A stretch of DNA of 44,485 bases from Cohnella xylanilytica (lineage in GTDB: Bacteria; Bacillota; Bacilli; Paenibacillales; Paenibacillaceae), in the NCBI RefSeq assembly GCF_014212175.1, contig NZ_JACJVR010000003.1:1-44485 (forward strand), read 5' to 3'. The translations under genes and the position numbers were made by a program. Under the pieces are notes generated by a model. That model was not told the origin of the DNA. It was given only the letters and a program-made list of their open reading frames with translations, and searched no databases. Shown one piece after another: positions 25,015-33,377 of this stretch; the first letter of the stretch is position 1; each line of letters starts with the position of its first letter.

Positions 25015-25836
25015 ATGACGATATTGGTGACCGGCGCTACGGGAACGGTCGGAAGACATGTCGTGAAGCAACTGGTTCAAAAAGGGGAAAGAGTGCGGGC
25101 GGTATCCCGCAACCCCGCCCGGGCGAATCTGCCGGAGGGCGTCGAAGTCGTCGCGGGAGATCTGAACGCGCCGGACACGCTGCGAGGCGCATTCGTCGGA
25201 GCGAAGGGGCTGTTCCTGATTACCTCCAGCGACGAGCCCGACGGCTCGCTGGAGACCCGGCCCAAGGTGATCGAACTCGCCGAACAGGCGGGCGTGAAGC
25301 GGGTCGCGGTCCTGGTCGGCTACGAAGAAGGGCCTGTCGAAGAAGCTCTGAAGGCCAGCCGGATGGAATGGACGCTTCTCAAGCCCGGAGAATTCATGGC
25401 CAACATCCTCGCCGACTGGAAGGATTCCATTCGGCAGGAAGGCGTCGTTCGCGAAGCGTTCGGGGACGCGCCGAGCGCCCGAATCCACGAAGCCGATATC
25501 GCCGCCGTCGCCGCGGCGGCCCTGCTGGAGGACGGCCATCACGGGCAGAGCTACATTCTGACGGGCCCGGAATCGCTGACCCGAAGAGAAGCCGTGAAGG
25601 TCGTCGGCGAGCGGCTCGGTCGGGAGATCGTATTCGACGAGCTGACGGAGGAGCAAGCCCGGCAAAACTGGCGCGACCAAGGCTACGAAGAGGGGGATAT
25701 CGAGTTCTTCGTCCTTATGGGGAAGAATCCGCCCGCTATCGGCCACACGGTCGTTCCCACCGTCGAGCAAGTGCTGGGGCGTCCCGCCAAGACGCTCGCC
25801 GAGTGGGTAGACGAACATAAGCACGAGTTCGGCTAA
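25015..25836 (+). CDS. NmrA-like SDR family NAD(P)-binding protein
   Basis: A 273-residue atypical SDR. It has GATGTVGRHV (residues 7-16), 'RAVSRNP' giving a basic NADPH-type pocket, and 'KGLFLITSSDEP'. The YxxxK catalytic pair is not evident, as expected for NmrA/QOR2-like redox sensors or quinone reductases. GGGGAGG lies nine bases before the ATG. It follows the WYL regulator by 24 bases and precedes the ABC genes by 12, so it is part of one operon. Confidence 0.88.
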   Translation: MTILVTGATGTVGRHVVKQLVQKGERVRAVSRNPARANLPEGVEVVAGDLNAPDTLRGAFVGAKGLFLITSSDEPDGSLETRPKVIELAEQAGVKRVAVLVGYEEGPVEEALKASRMEWTLLKPGEFMANILADWKDSIRQEGVVREAFGDAPSARIHEADIAAVAAAALLEDGHHGQSYILTGPESLTRREAVKVVGERLGREIVFDELTEEQARQNWRDQGYEEGDIEFFVLMGKNPPAIGHTVVPTVEQVLGRPAKTLAEWVDEHKHEFG

Positions 25837-25848
25837 GGGGGGGCGGAC

Positions 25849-26802
25849 ATGCCTTATGCCATCGAAGCGACCGGCCTCCGCAAATCGTTTAAAGGCCATT
25901 GTGCGGTCGACGGCCTGAATCTGCGCGTGGAACGAGGAGAGCTCTTCGCTCTCCTCGGCCCGAACGGCGCCGGCAAGACGACGACCGTGAACCTCCTCTC
26001 CACTCTCCTGAAGCCAGATGGAGGAACGGCGCTTGTCGCCGGCTACGACGCGGCGAAGAACGCCGACGAGGTGCGCAGAAGAATTAGCGTAACCGGGCAA
26101 TTCGCCGCCCTGGACGAAGGTCTGTCCGGCTTGCAGAATGTGGTGCTTATGGCCAGGCTTCAGGGTTACGCCGCGCGGGAAGCGCGCGACATCGCGGAGC
26201 GGCTCGTTCATGCGTTCGGGCTCGCGGAGGCGAAGGACCGCGCGGTGCAGCGCTATTCCGGCGGCATGCGGCGGCGTCTGGACATCGCCGCCGGCATCGT
26301 CTCGCGGCCGGAGGTTCTGTTCCTGGACGAACCGACGACGGGTCTGGACCCGGAGAGCCGGTTCGGGATCTGGGAGTCGATCCGTTCGCTGTTGAAGCGG
26401 GGCACCACCGTTCTGCTGACGACCCAATATCTGGAGGAAGCCGACCGATTGGCCGACCGGGTCGCCGTGATGAACGGAGGGAAGATCGTGGCGGAGGGAA
26501 CGCCGAGCGCCTTGAAGGCGTCCATCGGCGGCAAGACGTTGCAGATCCGGTTGGAGAATCCGTCCGATCGGGAGAGAGTCAGGCGGCTGCTCGCCGATCA
26601 TCTGAAGCTGGCCGCCCATCCGGGCGACGACCCTCATGGCGTGCGAATCCCGGTACCGGATGCCGGGCTGGCCGGCCAAGCCATCCATCTGCTGTCGAGC
26701 CATAACGTCGCCTTGAACGACTTCGGGCTCGGCGAACCGAGCCTGGACGAAGTCTTCCTCTCGCTGACCGCGTCCCGCCGAAGCGAGGAGGCATTCGCAT
26801 GA
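25849..26802 (+). CDS. DrrA-type ABC transporter ATP-binding protein
   Basis: A 317-residue ATPase of the daunorubicin-resistance (DrrA/NatA) family. Walker A is GPNGAGKTT, the signature YSGGMRRRLDIA, Walker B VLFLDEPTTGLDPESR, and the switch is TTQYLEEADRLADR. The C-terminal 80-residue extension ending in 'LDEVFLSLT' is typical of DrrA. It would power the ABC-2 permease encoded immediately downstream, whose start overlaps this stop as ATGA. Since that permease is frameshifted, the transporter may not be functional. Confidence 0.92.
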   Translation: MPYAIEATGLRKSFKGHCAVDGLNLRVERGELFALLGPNGAGKTTTVNLLSTLLKPDGGTALVAGYDAAKNADEVRRRISVTGQFAALDEGLSGLQNVVLMARLQGYAAREARDIAERLVHAFGLAEAKDRAVQRYSGGMRRRLDIAAGIVSRPEVLFLDEPTTGLDPESRFGIWESIRSLLKRGTTVLLTTQYLEEADRLADRVAVMNGGKIVAEGTPSALKASIGGKTLQIRLENPSDRERVRRLLADHLKLAAHPGDDPHGVRIPVPDAGLAGQAIHLLSSHNVALNDFGLGEPSLDEVFLSLTASRRSEEAFA

Positions 26803-27624
26803 ACGTCGGCCCGATTCCTTACGAGCCGCTTCCGCCCGGGGCCGCCGCCCCGCGCCGACCGAGTCCCTGGGCTGCGACGGTCCTGTTCATGTGGCGAACC
26901 TTGGCAGCATACGAGGAACAATCCGTTCGGCCTCGCGATGGATGCCCTCCTGACTCCCGTCCTCATGATGCTCATCTTCGCGTATCTGTTCGGCGGCGCC
27001 ATCGCCGGTTCCGCGAACGCGTACCTGCAATACCTGCTTCCCGGAATCCTTGTCCTTACCGTCGTGCCCATGACGGTCTACAGCGGAACGACGCTCTGCC
27101 AAGATCTCTCGCGAGGCGTATACAACCGCTTCCGAACGATGCCGTTCTGGCAGCCCGCCGCCGTTCTCGGGCCCTTGGCGACGGACGCGCTCCGATACGC
27201 GGCGGCCCTGCTCGCGACGTGCGGGGCGGGGCTGCTGCTCGGCTATCGTCCGGATGGCGGTGCGCCGGGAACGCTGCTGGGAGCCTTGTTTATTCTGCTC
27301 TTCGCCTTCAGCGTCAGCTGGATCTTCTCGACGATCGGCCTGATCGCGAAGCGGCCCGAGACCGTCTCGGGCACGAGCATAATGGTCCTCTATCCCCTTC
27401 TGTTCGCCAGCAATATTCTGGTCGACTCGTCCACGATGCCGGGTTGGATCGACATGGTCGTGAAGCTCAATCCGATCAGCGTCGCCGTGACGGCGGCGAG
27501 GGGGCTGATGGAGGGAACCGCCGGCGCGGCGGATCTCGCGGCGGGGTTCGGCGTCTGCCTGCTGCTGCTCGTCGCGTTCGTTCCGGCTTCCTTCTATCTC
27601 TATCTGACCAAAAACGCGCGTTAA
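26799..27624 (+). pseudogene. DrrB-type ABC-2 permease, frameshifted
   Basis: The start at 26799 overlaps drrA by four bases and reads about 37 codons to 'FMWRTLAA' in one frame. The expected continuation 'TRNNPFGLAMDALLTPVLMM' is only found one base further on, from 26911. From there it runs intact as an ABC-2 permease (six hydrophobic segments, 'FAYLFGGAIAGS' motif) to the TAA at 27622. The 826-base length is one more than a multiple of three, as for a single inserted base near 26904-26911. The internal ATG at 26938 has no ribosome binding site and would lose the N terminus. It is either a true mutation or a sequencing error. Confidence 0.8.
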
Positions 27625-27628
27625 CGCA

Positions 27629-27652
27629 AGGGGCTGGCTGCCGCCAGCCCCT
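27629..27652 (+). terminator. hairpin terminator after the DrrAB genes
   Basis: A perfect ten-base stem AGGGGCTGGC / GCCAGCCCCT with a TGCC loop lies five bases after the permease stop. The following tract (GTCCTCGTTGCTTCT) is only weakly T-rich. Confidence 0.68.
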
Positions 27653-27813
27653 GTCCTCGTTGCTTCTCAACCGGGTGCCCGCATACTTCTCAAGTTCGGG
27701 AGAGATCGGGAGAACGACCGAATCATTCCGCGAAAAAGTAGGGTTGCCCCGCTCTCGGGGCCATCCTTCGTTCAATTTGCCCCCCTACCGCTCCTGCGCT
27801 GGAATCCCTTCCA

Positions 27814-27841
27814 TTTGCATTCTAGGTAAGCGTGATATAAT
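27814..27841 (+). promoter_or_regulatory. extended -10 promoter of the heterodimeric ABC exporter
   Basis: TTTGCA (27814-27819), a 16-base spacer and TATAAT (27836-27841) with an upstream TG dinucleotide (TGATATAAT). The predicted start of transcription is near 27848, about 70 bases before the gene. Confidence 0.65.
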
Positions 27842-27916
27842 CTCCATAGTTTGCTTATCGGGGAGGAGCTTTTAGTTAACTCCGCGATTCACAACTTTAG
27901 AGAAGCCGGTGATCAG

Positions 27917-29686
27917 ATGTTTCAGCTCAAGTGGTTATGGCACAACCTGCGAGGAGATCGAACTCGCTACATTCTCGCTCTATGTCTGTCGGTCGTGGGC
28001 TCCTCGCTGACGATCATCAATCCGTACATCGGCCAACGCATCGTCGACACGTTCATCTCGGGCGACGACGCGCTGCGGAACCTGACGGAAGAACGCTCGC
28101 TCCTGATCGGCCTCTGCCTCGGCATGATCGGCTTCTCCTTGCTGCGCACGGGCCTGGCTTACTTCACGACCCTTCTGTACGAGCGGGCTTCGCAGAACAT
28201 GCTGTACCGGGTCCGGATTTACTTGTACAACAAGATCCAGGGCCAAGACATGCATTATTACGACCATAATCGAACGGGCGACCTCATGACCAAGATGACG
28301 GGCGATCTGGATATGGTCCGCCATACGATGGCGTGGATCATCAAGACGATTATCGAATCGCTGACCGTCTTCGCGGCAGCGGTCGTCTATTTCTTTTATA
28401 TCGACGTCGCTCTGACCTGGTGGCTGCTGCTGCTGTCCCCTCCGATCTTCATCGTCGCGTTCCTGTTCGCCCGGCGCGTCCGCCCGATGTATACCGATCT
28501 TCGGGAGCGTCTGTCGCAGCTGAACACCACGACGCAGGAGAACATCGCGGGCAACCGCGTCGTCAAGGCGTTCGCGCGCGAGGAATTCGAGGTTCAGAAG
28601 TTCACGGAGAAAAACGTCAATTACTCCAAGGCCAACAAGGCGGCCGCGATGGTATGGCTCGATTATTTTCCGTATCTCGAGACCTTCGCCCAAGGCTTCA
28701 ACGTCATTCTGATGCTGGCGGGCGGGCTGTTCGTCATGAACGGGCGCATCACCTTCGGGGAATTCTCCGCGTTCTCCGCGCTCATCTGGGGTCTGTCCAA
28801 CCCGATGCGCAACATCGGCATCATCATTAACGATATCCAGCGCTTCTTCGCGAGCCTGACCAAGATCGTCGAGATCTACTACGCCCATCCGCAGATCGTC
28901 AACGAGCACAACGCCGCCGTCAAACGGCGTTACGAGGGCCGCATCCAGTTCGACAACGTAAGCTTCAAGTACGACAACGCGACGGTTCTGGAAGACATCA
29001 GCTTCACGGTCGAGCCCGGCGAGACGATCGCGATCATGGGCGCGACGGGATCCGGCAAGACGACGCTGATCAACCTGATTCCCCGCTTCTACGACGTGAC
29101 GAAGGGCCGCGTCCTCGTGGACGGCACCGACGTGCGGAAGCTGGAGCTCGACGAGCTGCGCGGCAATATCGGCGTCGCGACCCAGGACGTCCTGCTGTTC
29201 TCCGACACGATCGACGGGAACATCGCGTACGGCGATCCGGAGATGCCCGAGGACGAGGTCGAGAAGTTCGCCCGGCTCGCCGCCGCCCACGACTTCATCC
29301 GCAAGATGCCGGAGGGCTACAACACGATCGTCGGCGAACGCGGCGTCGGCCTGTCCGGCGGCCAGAAGCAGCGGATCGCGCTGGCGCGGGCGATGGCGGT
29401 GCAGCCTCCGATCCTGATCCTCGACGACACGACCTCGGCCGTCGACCTCGAGACGGAGGAGCACATCCAGAAGAGCTTGCGGGAGCTGGACTATTCCTGT
29501 ACGAAAATCATCATCGCGCAGCGCGTGTCCACGACCGCGCAGGCCGACCGCATCCTGATCCTGGACAACGGCCGCGTGATCGAGGAAGGCACCCACCAGG
29601 AGCTGCTGGCTCGGCGCGGTTATTATTACGAGGTATTCATGCTGCAGAACGAAGGCATCGGAAGGCAGGCGACGGCACTTGGCTAG
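27917..29686 (+). CDS. heterodimeric ABC exporter subunit with non-catalytic ATP site residues
   Basis: A 589-residue type-1 exporter half: six transmembrane helices (1-310) and an ABC domain with Walker A GATGSGKTT (375-383) and a canonical signature LSGGQ (479-483). Walker B reads ILILDD, so the catalytic Glu is Asp504, and the switch His is replaced by Gln535. This is the pattern of the subunit that carries the degenerate site in asymmetric exporters of the BmrCD/YfiBC/LmrCD type. The ATG at 27917 has only a weak upstream site. A strong GGGGAGGAG at 27860-27868 has no start codon at proper distance. It overlaps the partner gene by eight bases. Confidence 0.9.
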   Translation: MFQLKWLWHNLRGDRTRYILALCLSVVGSSLTIINPYIGQRIVDTFISGDDALRNLTEERSLLIGLCLGMIGFSLLRTGLAYFTTLLYERASQNMLYRVRIYLYNKIQGQDMHYYDHNRTGDLMTKMTGDLDMVRHTMAWIIKTIIESLTVFAAAVVYFFYIDVALTWWLLLLSPPIFIVAFLFARRVRPMYTDLRERLSQLNTTTQENIAGNRVVKAFAREEFEVQKFTEKNVNYSKANKAAAMVWLDYFPYLETFAQGFNVILMLAGGLFVMNGRITFGEFSAFSALIWGLSNPMRNIGIIINDIQRFFASLTKIVEIYYAHPQIVNEHNAAVKRRYEGRIQFDNVSFKYDNATVLEDISFTVEPGETIAIMGATGSGKTTLINLIPRFYDVTKGRVLVDGTDVRKLELDELRGNIGVATQDVLLFSDTIDGNIAYGDPEMPEDEVEKFARLAAAHDFIRKMPEGYNTIVGERGVGLSGGQKQRIALARAMAVQPPILILDDTTSAVDLETEEHIQKSLRELDYSCTKIIIAQRVSTTAQADRILILDNGRVIEEGTHQELLARRGYYYEVFMLQNEGIGRQATALG

Positions 29687-31454
29687 GAATAAATTCGACA
29701 TCGACGAGAATCTGGAGTCGCCCTTCGACATTAAGCACTTCCGGCGCGCTCTCGTCTATATCAAGAAGCAGAAAACGCCGATGATCGTCGCGTTCGTGCT
29801 GAGCGCCTTGTCGGCTGGCATCGCGCTCTCCGCGCCGCTGATCATGCAGCACGTCGTCGACGTGACGATCCCCGCGAAGGAAGCCTGGCCGCTGGTCGGC
29901 TGGTCCGCGCTGATGCTGGCCACCATCGTCGTCAGCGTCATTCTGGCGACGATCCGCTCGCGGATTATGACCCGCGTCGGGCAAGACATCATTTTCGACA
30001 TTCGGACGGACTTGTTCAAGCACTTGCAGGAGCTGCCGTTCCAATATTACGACGACCGGCCGCAGGGCAAGATTCTGATCCGGGTCGTCAACTACGTCAA
30101 CTCCGTGTCGGACGTGCTGTCCAACGGCATCATCAACTTCATTCTCGAGATTCTGAACCTGCTGTTCATCGGAGCCTTCATGTTCGCCGTCGACGCGAAG
30201 CTGTCGCTCGTCATTCTCGCGGGGCTCCCGGTCTTCTTCGCCGTCATGATGCTCCTCAAGACCCGGCAGCGCCGGGCGTGGCAGGCGGTCTCCAACAAGA
30301 GCTCCAACCTGAACGCGTACATGCAGGAGAGCATCAGCGGCATCCGCGTCACCCAGATCTTCACCCGCGAGGAGCGCAACGCGGGCATCTTCACCCGTCT
30401 GGCCACCAACTATCGCCGCGAGTGGATGAAGACGATGTACCTGAACTTCCTCATCCCGTTCTCGGTCGACAACCTGACGACGCTCGTCACGACGGCCATC
30501 TACTTCGTCGGGCTGCTGGCGATGGGTCCGGCGGAAGTGACCTTCGGCGTCATTCTCGCGATGAGCAGCTACGCGGCGCGCTTCTGGCAGCCGATTCTCA
30601 ACCTGTCGAACCTGTACAACAGCTTCATCAACGCCGTCGCCTACCTCGAGCGCATCTTCGAGACGTTGGACGAACCGGTCACCGTCAGCGACGTTCCGAA
30701 CGCGCGGGAGCTGCCGCCGATCCAAGGCCGGATCACCTTCGACGACGTGACCTTCGCCTACGATCCGGGGCACAACGTTCTGGAGCATCTGAACATCGAC
30801 GTCAAGGCGGGCGAGAGCATCGCCCTCGTCGGGCCGACCGGCGCGGGCAAGACGACGGTCGTCAACCTGATCTCGCGCTTCTATAACGTGACGGGAGGCC
30901 GGATTCTCATCGACGGCCACGACATCGCGGAAGCGAAGCTGAAGTCGCTGCGCAGCCAGATGGGCATCATGCTGCAGGACAGCTTCATCTTCTCCGGCAC
31001 GATCATGGACAACATCCGCTACGGCAGGCTCGACGCCACCGACGAGGAGGTCGTCGCCGCCGCGAAGATCGTCTGCGCGGACGAATTCATCCGCGAGTTC
31101 GAGAACGGCTACATGACCGAGGTCAACGAGCGAGGCTCGAAGCTGTCCCAAGGGCAACGCCAGCTCATCTCGTTCGCCCGCACGCTGCTCGCCAACCCGC
31201 GCATCCTCATCTTGGACGAAGCGACCTCGTCCATCGACGCGCGGACCGAGCGGCTGCTGCAGAAGGGCTTGAACGAGCTGCTCAAGGGACGCACGTCGTT
31301 CATCATCGCGCACCGTCTCTCGACGGTGAAGAACTGCGACCGCATCCTGTACGTCGCCGACAAGGGCATCGCCGAAGCCGGCTCGCACGACGAGCTGATG
31401 GCGCGGCGGGGCCGATACTATCACCTGTACACCGCCCAGAAGATGGAGGCGTAG
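29679..31454 (+). CDS. heterodimeric ABC exporter subunit with catalytic Glu and degenerate signature
   Basis: A 591-residue partner of the preceding exporter half. Six transmembrane helices precede an ABC domain with Walker A GPTGAGKTT (385-393), an altered signature LSQGQ (489-493 instead of LSGGQ), Walker B ILILDE (Asp513, Glu514) and switch His545. Together the two subunits form one consensus and one degenerate ATP site, as known for multidrug exporters such as BmrCD. It starts at TTG (29679) inside the end of the first gene, so translation is coupled. Substrate unknown; multidrug or lipid export is likely. Confidence 0.92.
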   Translation: MARNKFDIDENLESPFDIKHFRRALVYIKKQKTPMIVAFVLSALSAGIALSAPLIMQHVVDVTIPAKEAWPLVGWSALMLATIVVSVILATIRSRIMTRVGQDIIFDIRTDLFKHLQELPFQYYDDRPQGKILIRVVNYVNSVSDVLSNGIINFILEILNLLFIGAFMFAVDAKLSLVILAGLPVFFAVMMLLKTRQRRAWQAVSNKSSNLNAYMQESISGIRVTQIFTREERNAGIFTRLATNYRREWMKTMYLNFLIPFSVDNLTTLVTTAIYFVGLLAMGPAEVTFGVILAMSSYAARFWQPILNLSNLYNSFINAVAYLERIFETLDEPVTVSDVPNARELPPIQGRITFDDVTFAYDPGHNVLEHLNIDVKAGESIALVGPTGAGKTTVVNLISRFYNVTGGRILIDGHDIAEAKLKSLRSQMGIMLQDSFIFSGTIMDNIRYGRLDATDEEVVAAAKIVCADEFIREFENGYMTEVNERGSKLSQGQRQLISFARTLLANPRILILDEATSSIDARTERLLQKGLNELLKGRTSFIIAHRLSTVKNCDRILYVADKGIAEAGSHDELMARRGRYYHLYTAQKMEA

Positions 31455-31526
31455 AATCGCCCCCCGGCGGCATTGCCCGGCAGCATTGCCCGGCAACATC
31501 GTCGGCAGCATGGCCGCCGCTAATCG

Positions 31527-31559
31527 AGCCCCCGATCGGATGACGATCGGGGGCTTTTT
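31527..31559 (+). terminator. strong Rho-independent terminator
   Basis: Stem AGCCCCCGATC / GATCGGGGGCT with a seven-base loop, directly followed by TTTT. It insulates the exporter genes from the zinc-regulated operon that starts 37 bases later. Confidence 0.92.
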
Positions 31560-31571
31560 GTCTGCCTCGAT

Positions 31572-31589
31572 TTTTCATATACATGAAAA
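31572..31589. promoter_or_regulatory. inverted repeat just upstream of the cnt promoter
   Basis: TTTTCAT-ATAC-ATGAAAA, seven-base arms, ends six bases before the -35 box. It is AT-rich and not a canonical Fur box. It could bind a second regulator; staphylococcal cnt is co-regulated by Fur and Zur. Confidence 0.4.
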
Positions 31590-31595
31590 TCACCG

Positions 31596-31624
31596 TTGAC
31601 GCAGGCCCATATTTTGGTTATGAT
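31596..31624 (+). promoter_or_regulatory. sigma-A promoter of the cnt metallophore operon
   Basis: TTGACG (31596-31601), a 17-base spacer and TATGAT (31619-31624): near-consensus elements with ideal spacing. The expected start of transcription is near 31631. Confidence 0.85.
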
Positions 31625-31638
31625 TGACCCGGGAATTA

Positions 31639-31657
31639 AATCGTAATTATTACGATT
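31639..31657. promoter_or_regulatory. Zur box (zinc-responsive operator) of the cnt operon
   Basis: AATCGTAATTATTACGATT is a perfect 19-base palindrome and matches the Bacillus/Staphylococcus Zur consensus AAATCGTAATNATTACGATTT at all but one outer base. It starts about eight bases after the predicted transcription start, where Zn-loaded Zur would block transcription. Confidence 0.9.
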
Positions 31658-31684
31658 ATAGAGGGAGGGAGACTTCGAGAGTCC

Positions 31685-32596
31685 ATGATAGCGACGAGAG
31701 AGATCGATTTTGTGAAGTTCAATCCCACGCAAAATATGACCATCCTTGTGACGACCCGGCATCCCCCGGAAGAGTATCCGCTCATCGCTTCCCGAATGAT
31801 GTCCTACGACCATGTTCACGCCGAGCAAGTAGGCTTCGTCGAACAGCCGCGCCATCCGGAAGCCGCCGCGCGCCTGCAGATGGCGGGAGGCGAGTTTTGC
31901 GGGAACGCCTGCATGGCTCTGGCCGCCTACTTGGCCTCCGGGCAAGGACTTCGGCCTGACGACGACGCGGAGCTCTCTCTCGAAGCCTCGGGAACGGATC
32001 GGTTGGTGGCCTGCCAAGTGAGAAAAACGAATGAGACATATCTCTGCCGCGTAGCCATGCCGATCCCCCGCGAGATCGAACGACGGACCGTTCCATACGA
32101 GGACGAGGAATGGCAATTGGCCTTCGTCCGATATCCCGATTGCTGGCACATGGTGATCGAAGTCGATTTCTTCGGCGAAATCGCGAGGAAGAGGGCTCAA
32201 GAATGGGCGAAGCTGCTCGGCGCCGCCACGGGAGCGAGCTTGATCGGAGTCTTGCTGTTCAAGGCGGATTCCAACGAGATGGCTCCGCTCATCTATATTC
32301 CTTCCTTGAACAGCATGGTCTGGGAGAGAGGCTGCGGATCGGGTACCGCCTCGATCGGAGCTTATCTCTCTTGGATAAACGGAGGACCCGTCACCGCGAC
32401 GATCAAGCAGCCAGGCGGAACGATTCGGGTCGCCTCCCTTGTCGATCGCGGGGAGATCACGAGCCTGAGCATAGAGGGCTCCGTCGGAATCGTCGCGCAG
32501 GGCAGGGCTTTTCTTGAAGCTGGACCGAGAACTCCGCATGGGGGCGAGAAGAATGACGATCGATCGGATTCGAACCGAATTGGCCAGCTATCATGA
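31685..32596 (+). CDS. cntK: histidine racemase CntK, opine-metallophore biosynthesis
   Basis: A 303-residue member of the diaminopimelate-epimerase fold that supplies D-histidine to the nicotianamine-like synthase. The two catalytic cysteines lie at C72 (GGEFCGNAC) and C217 (WERGCGSGTASIG), and 'FNPTQNMTILV' opens the protein as in staphylococcal CntK. Its position before cntL and cntM, not in a lysine operon, separates it from DapF. It is about 30 residues longer than the Staphylococcus protein: the last 24 or so residues are read through the 5' end of cntL. Expression should follow the Zur box upstream. Confidence 0.9.
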   Translation: MIATREIDFVKFNPTQNMTILVTTRHPPEEYPLIASRMMSYDHVHAEQVGFVEQPRHPEAAARLQMAGGEFCGNACMALAAYLASGQGLRPDDDAELSLEASGTDRLVACQVRKTNETYLCRVAMPIPREIERRTVPYEDEEWQLAFVRYPDCWHMVIEVDFFGEIARKRAQEWAKLLGAATGASLIGVLLFKADSNEMAPLIYIPSLNSMVWERGCGSGTASIGAYLSWINGGPVTATIKQPGGTIRVASLVDRGEITSLSIEGSVGIVAQGRAFLEAGPRTPHGGEKNDDRSDSNRIGQLS

Positions 32597-33347
32597 CAAA
32601 TTCACAACTTTGGCCTATCGCTATGATGGCACCTTGGCCAGCAGCGAGGAATTGGAGACGACTATCGACCGCTACTCCGATTTCATAACGGACGCAGAGA
32701 ATCATAGCTTATGGGACCGGCTGGAACGAGACTCCTCCGACGAGCTTCATCGGCTTGCGGCCGGTCTGAGACGTTCTTCGGCGCAATGCGTCACGATCAT
32801 GGAGAAGTACCGAGCGTTGAAGCTGCTGGGCGGCGAGTCGGAACGAACCGATTATTTTCAGAATATCGAGGCCTGCATTGAACAAGAGTTCGGAAGCTTC
32901 CGGGTCGCGTCCGACTCCCGGGTCGTCCTGATCGGCTCCGGCTCGTTCCCGATGACGCCGCTGTTCATCGCCAAGCGGACGGGCGCATCCGTGGTCGGAA
33001 TCGACATCGACGAAGAAGCCGTCGAGCTGGGACGGAAGGTGATCGACCGGTTAGGGCGCGGGTTGAACATTCGGCTGTTGGGAGGCTCCGCGGAGCATCA
33101 TCCCGAGGAGCTCCGAATGGCGACGCATCTCATCTTCAGCTCGACGGTCTCCGAGAAGTACGAGTTGCTGGACCGGCTGCATGCGTTAACCGACAGGCAA
33201 GTCGTCGTCGCGATGCGATACGGCGATCGGTTGAAGTCCCTGTTCAATTACCCCATGCGGGAGGTCGACGGGCGCAAATGGCGGCTTGTTGAGACCGTAT
33301 TGCGTCCGGAGCAAGTATTCGATATCGCCTTGTACCGAAGAGCATAG
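32553..33347 (+). CDS. cntL: nicotianamine synthase-like enzyme CntL
   Basis: A 264-residue enzyme that transfers the aminobutyrate moiety of S-adenosylmethionine to histidine, the second step of staphylopine-type synthesis. Family segments are 'YSDFI' in the N-terminal helical part, the SAM-binding 'VVLIGSGSFPMTPLFIAKRTGASVVGIDID', then 'THLIFSSTV', 'VVVAMRYGDRLKSLFNYP' and 'LRPEQVFDIALY'. The ATG at 32553 (MTIDRIRTEL) fits the family N terminus and has GGGGGCGAG upstream. Starts at 32538 or TTG 32514 are also in frame. The gene overlaps cntK by 44 bases. Confidence 0.92.
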   Translation: MTIDRIRTELASYHDKFTTLAYRYDGTLASSEELETTIDRYSDFITDAENHSLWDRLERDSSDELHRLAAGLRRSSAQCVTIMEKYRALKLLGGESERTDYFQNIEACIEQEFGSFRVASDSRVVLIGSGSFPMTPLFIAKRTGASVVGIDIDEEAVELGRKVIDRLGRGLNIRLLGGSAEHHPEELRMATHLIFSSTVSEKYELLDRLHALTDRQVVVAMRYGDRLKSLFNYPMREVDGRKWRLVETVLRPEQVFDIALYRRA

Positions 33348-33377
33348 CCGGGCGGGCCACGGCAGAAGGAGGTTAGC

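Noticed and set aside
26938..27624. Treating the permease as an intact gene starting at the internal ATG 26938
   Set aside because: No ribosome binding site precedes it, and conserved family sequence (TRNNPFGLA) continues upstream in the same frame. A frameshift explains the data better.
27980..31511. Very long minus-strand open frames opposite the two ABC exporter genes
   Set aside because: Antisense shadows without domains or initiation signals; both plus-strand proteins have complete catalytic motifs.
31685..32596. Diaminopimelate epimerase (DapF)
   Set aside because: The fold and the cysteine pair fit, but the divergent sequence, the CntK-like N terminus and the location with cntL and cntM identify a histidine racemase.
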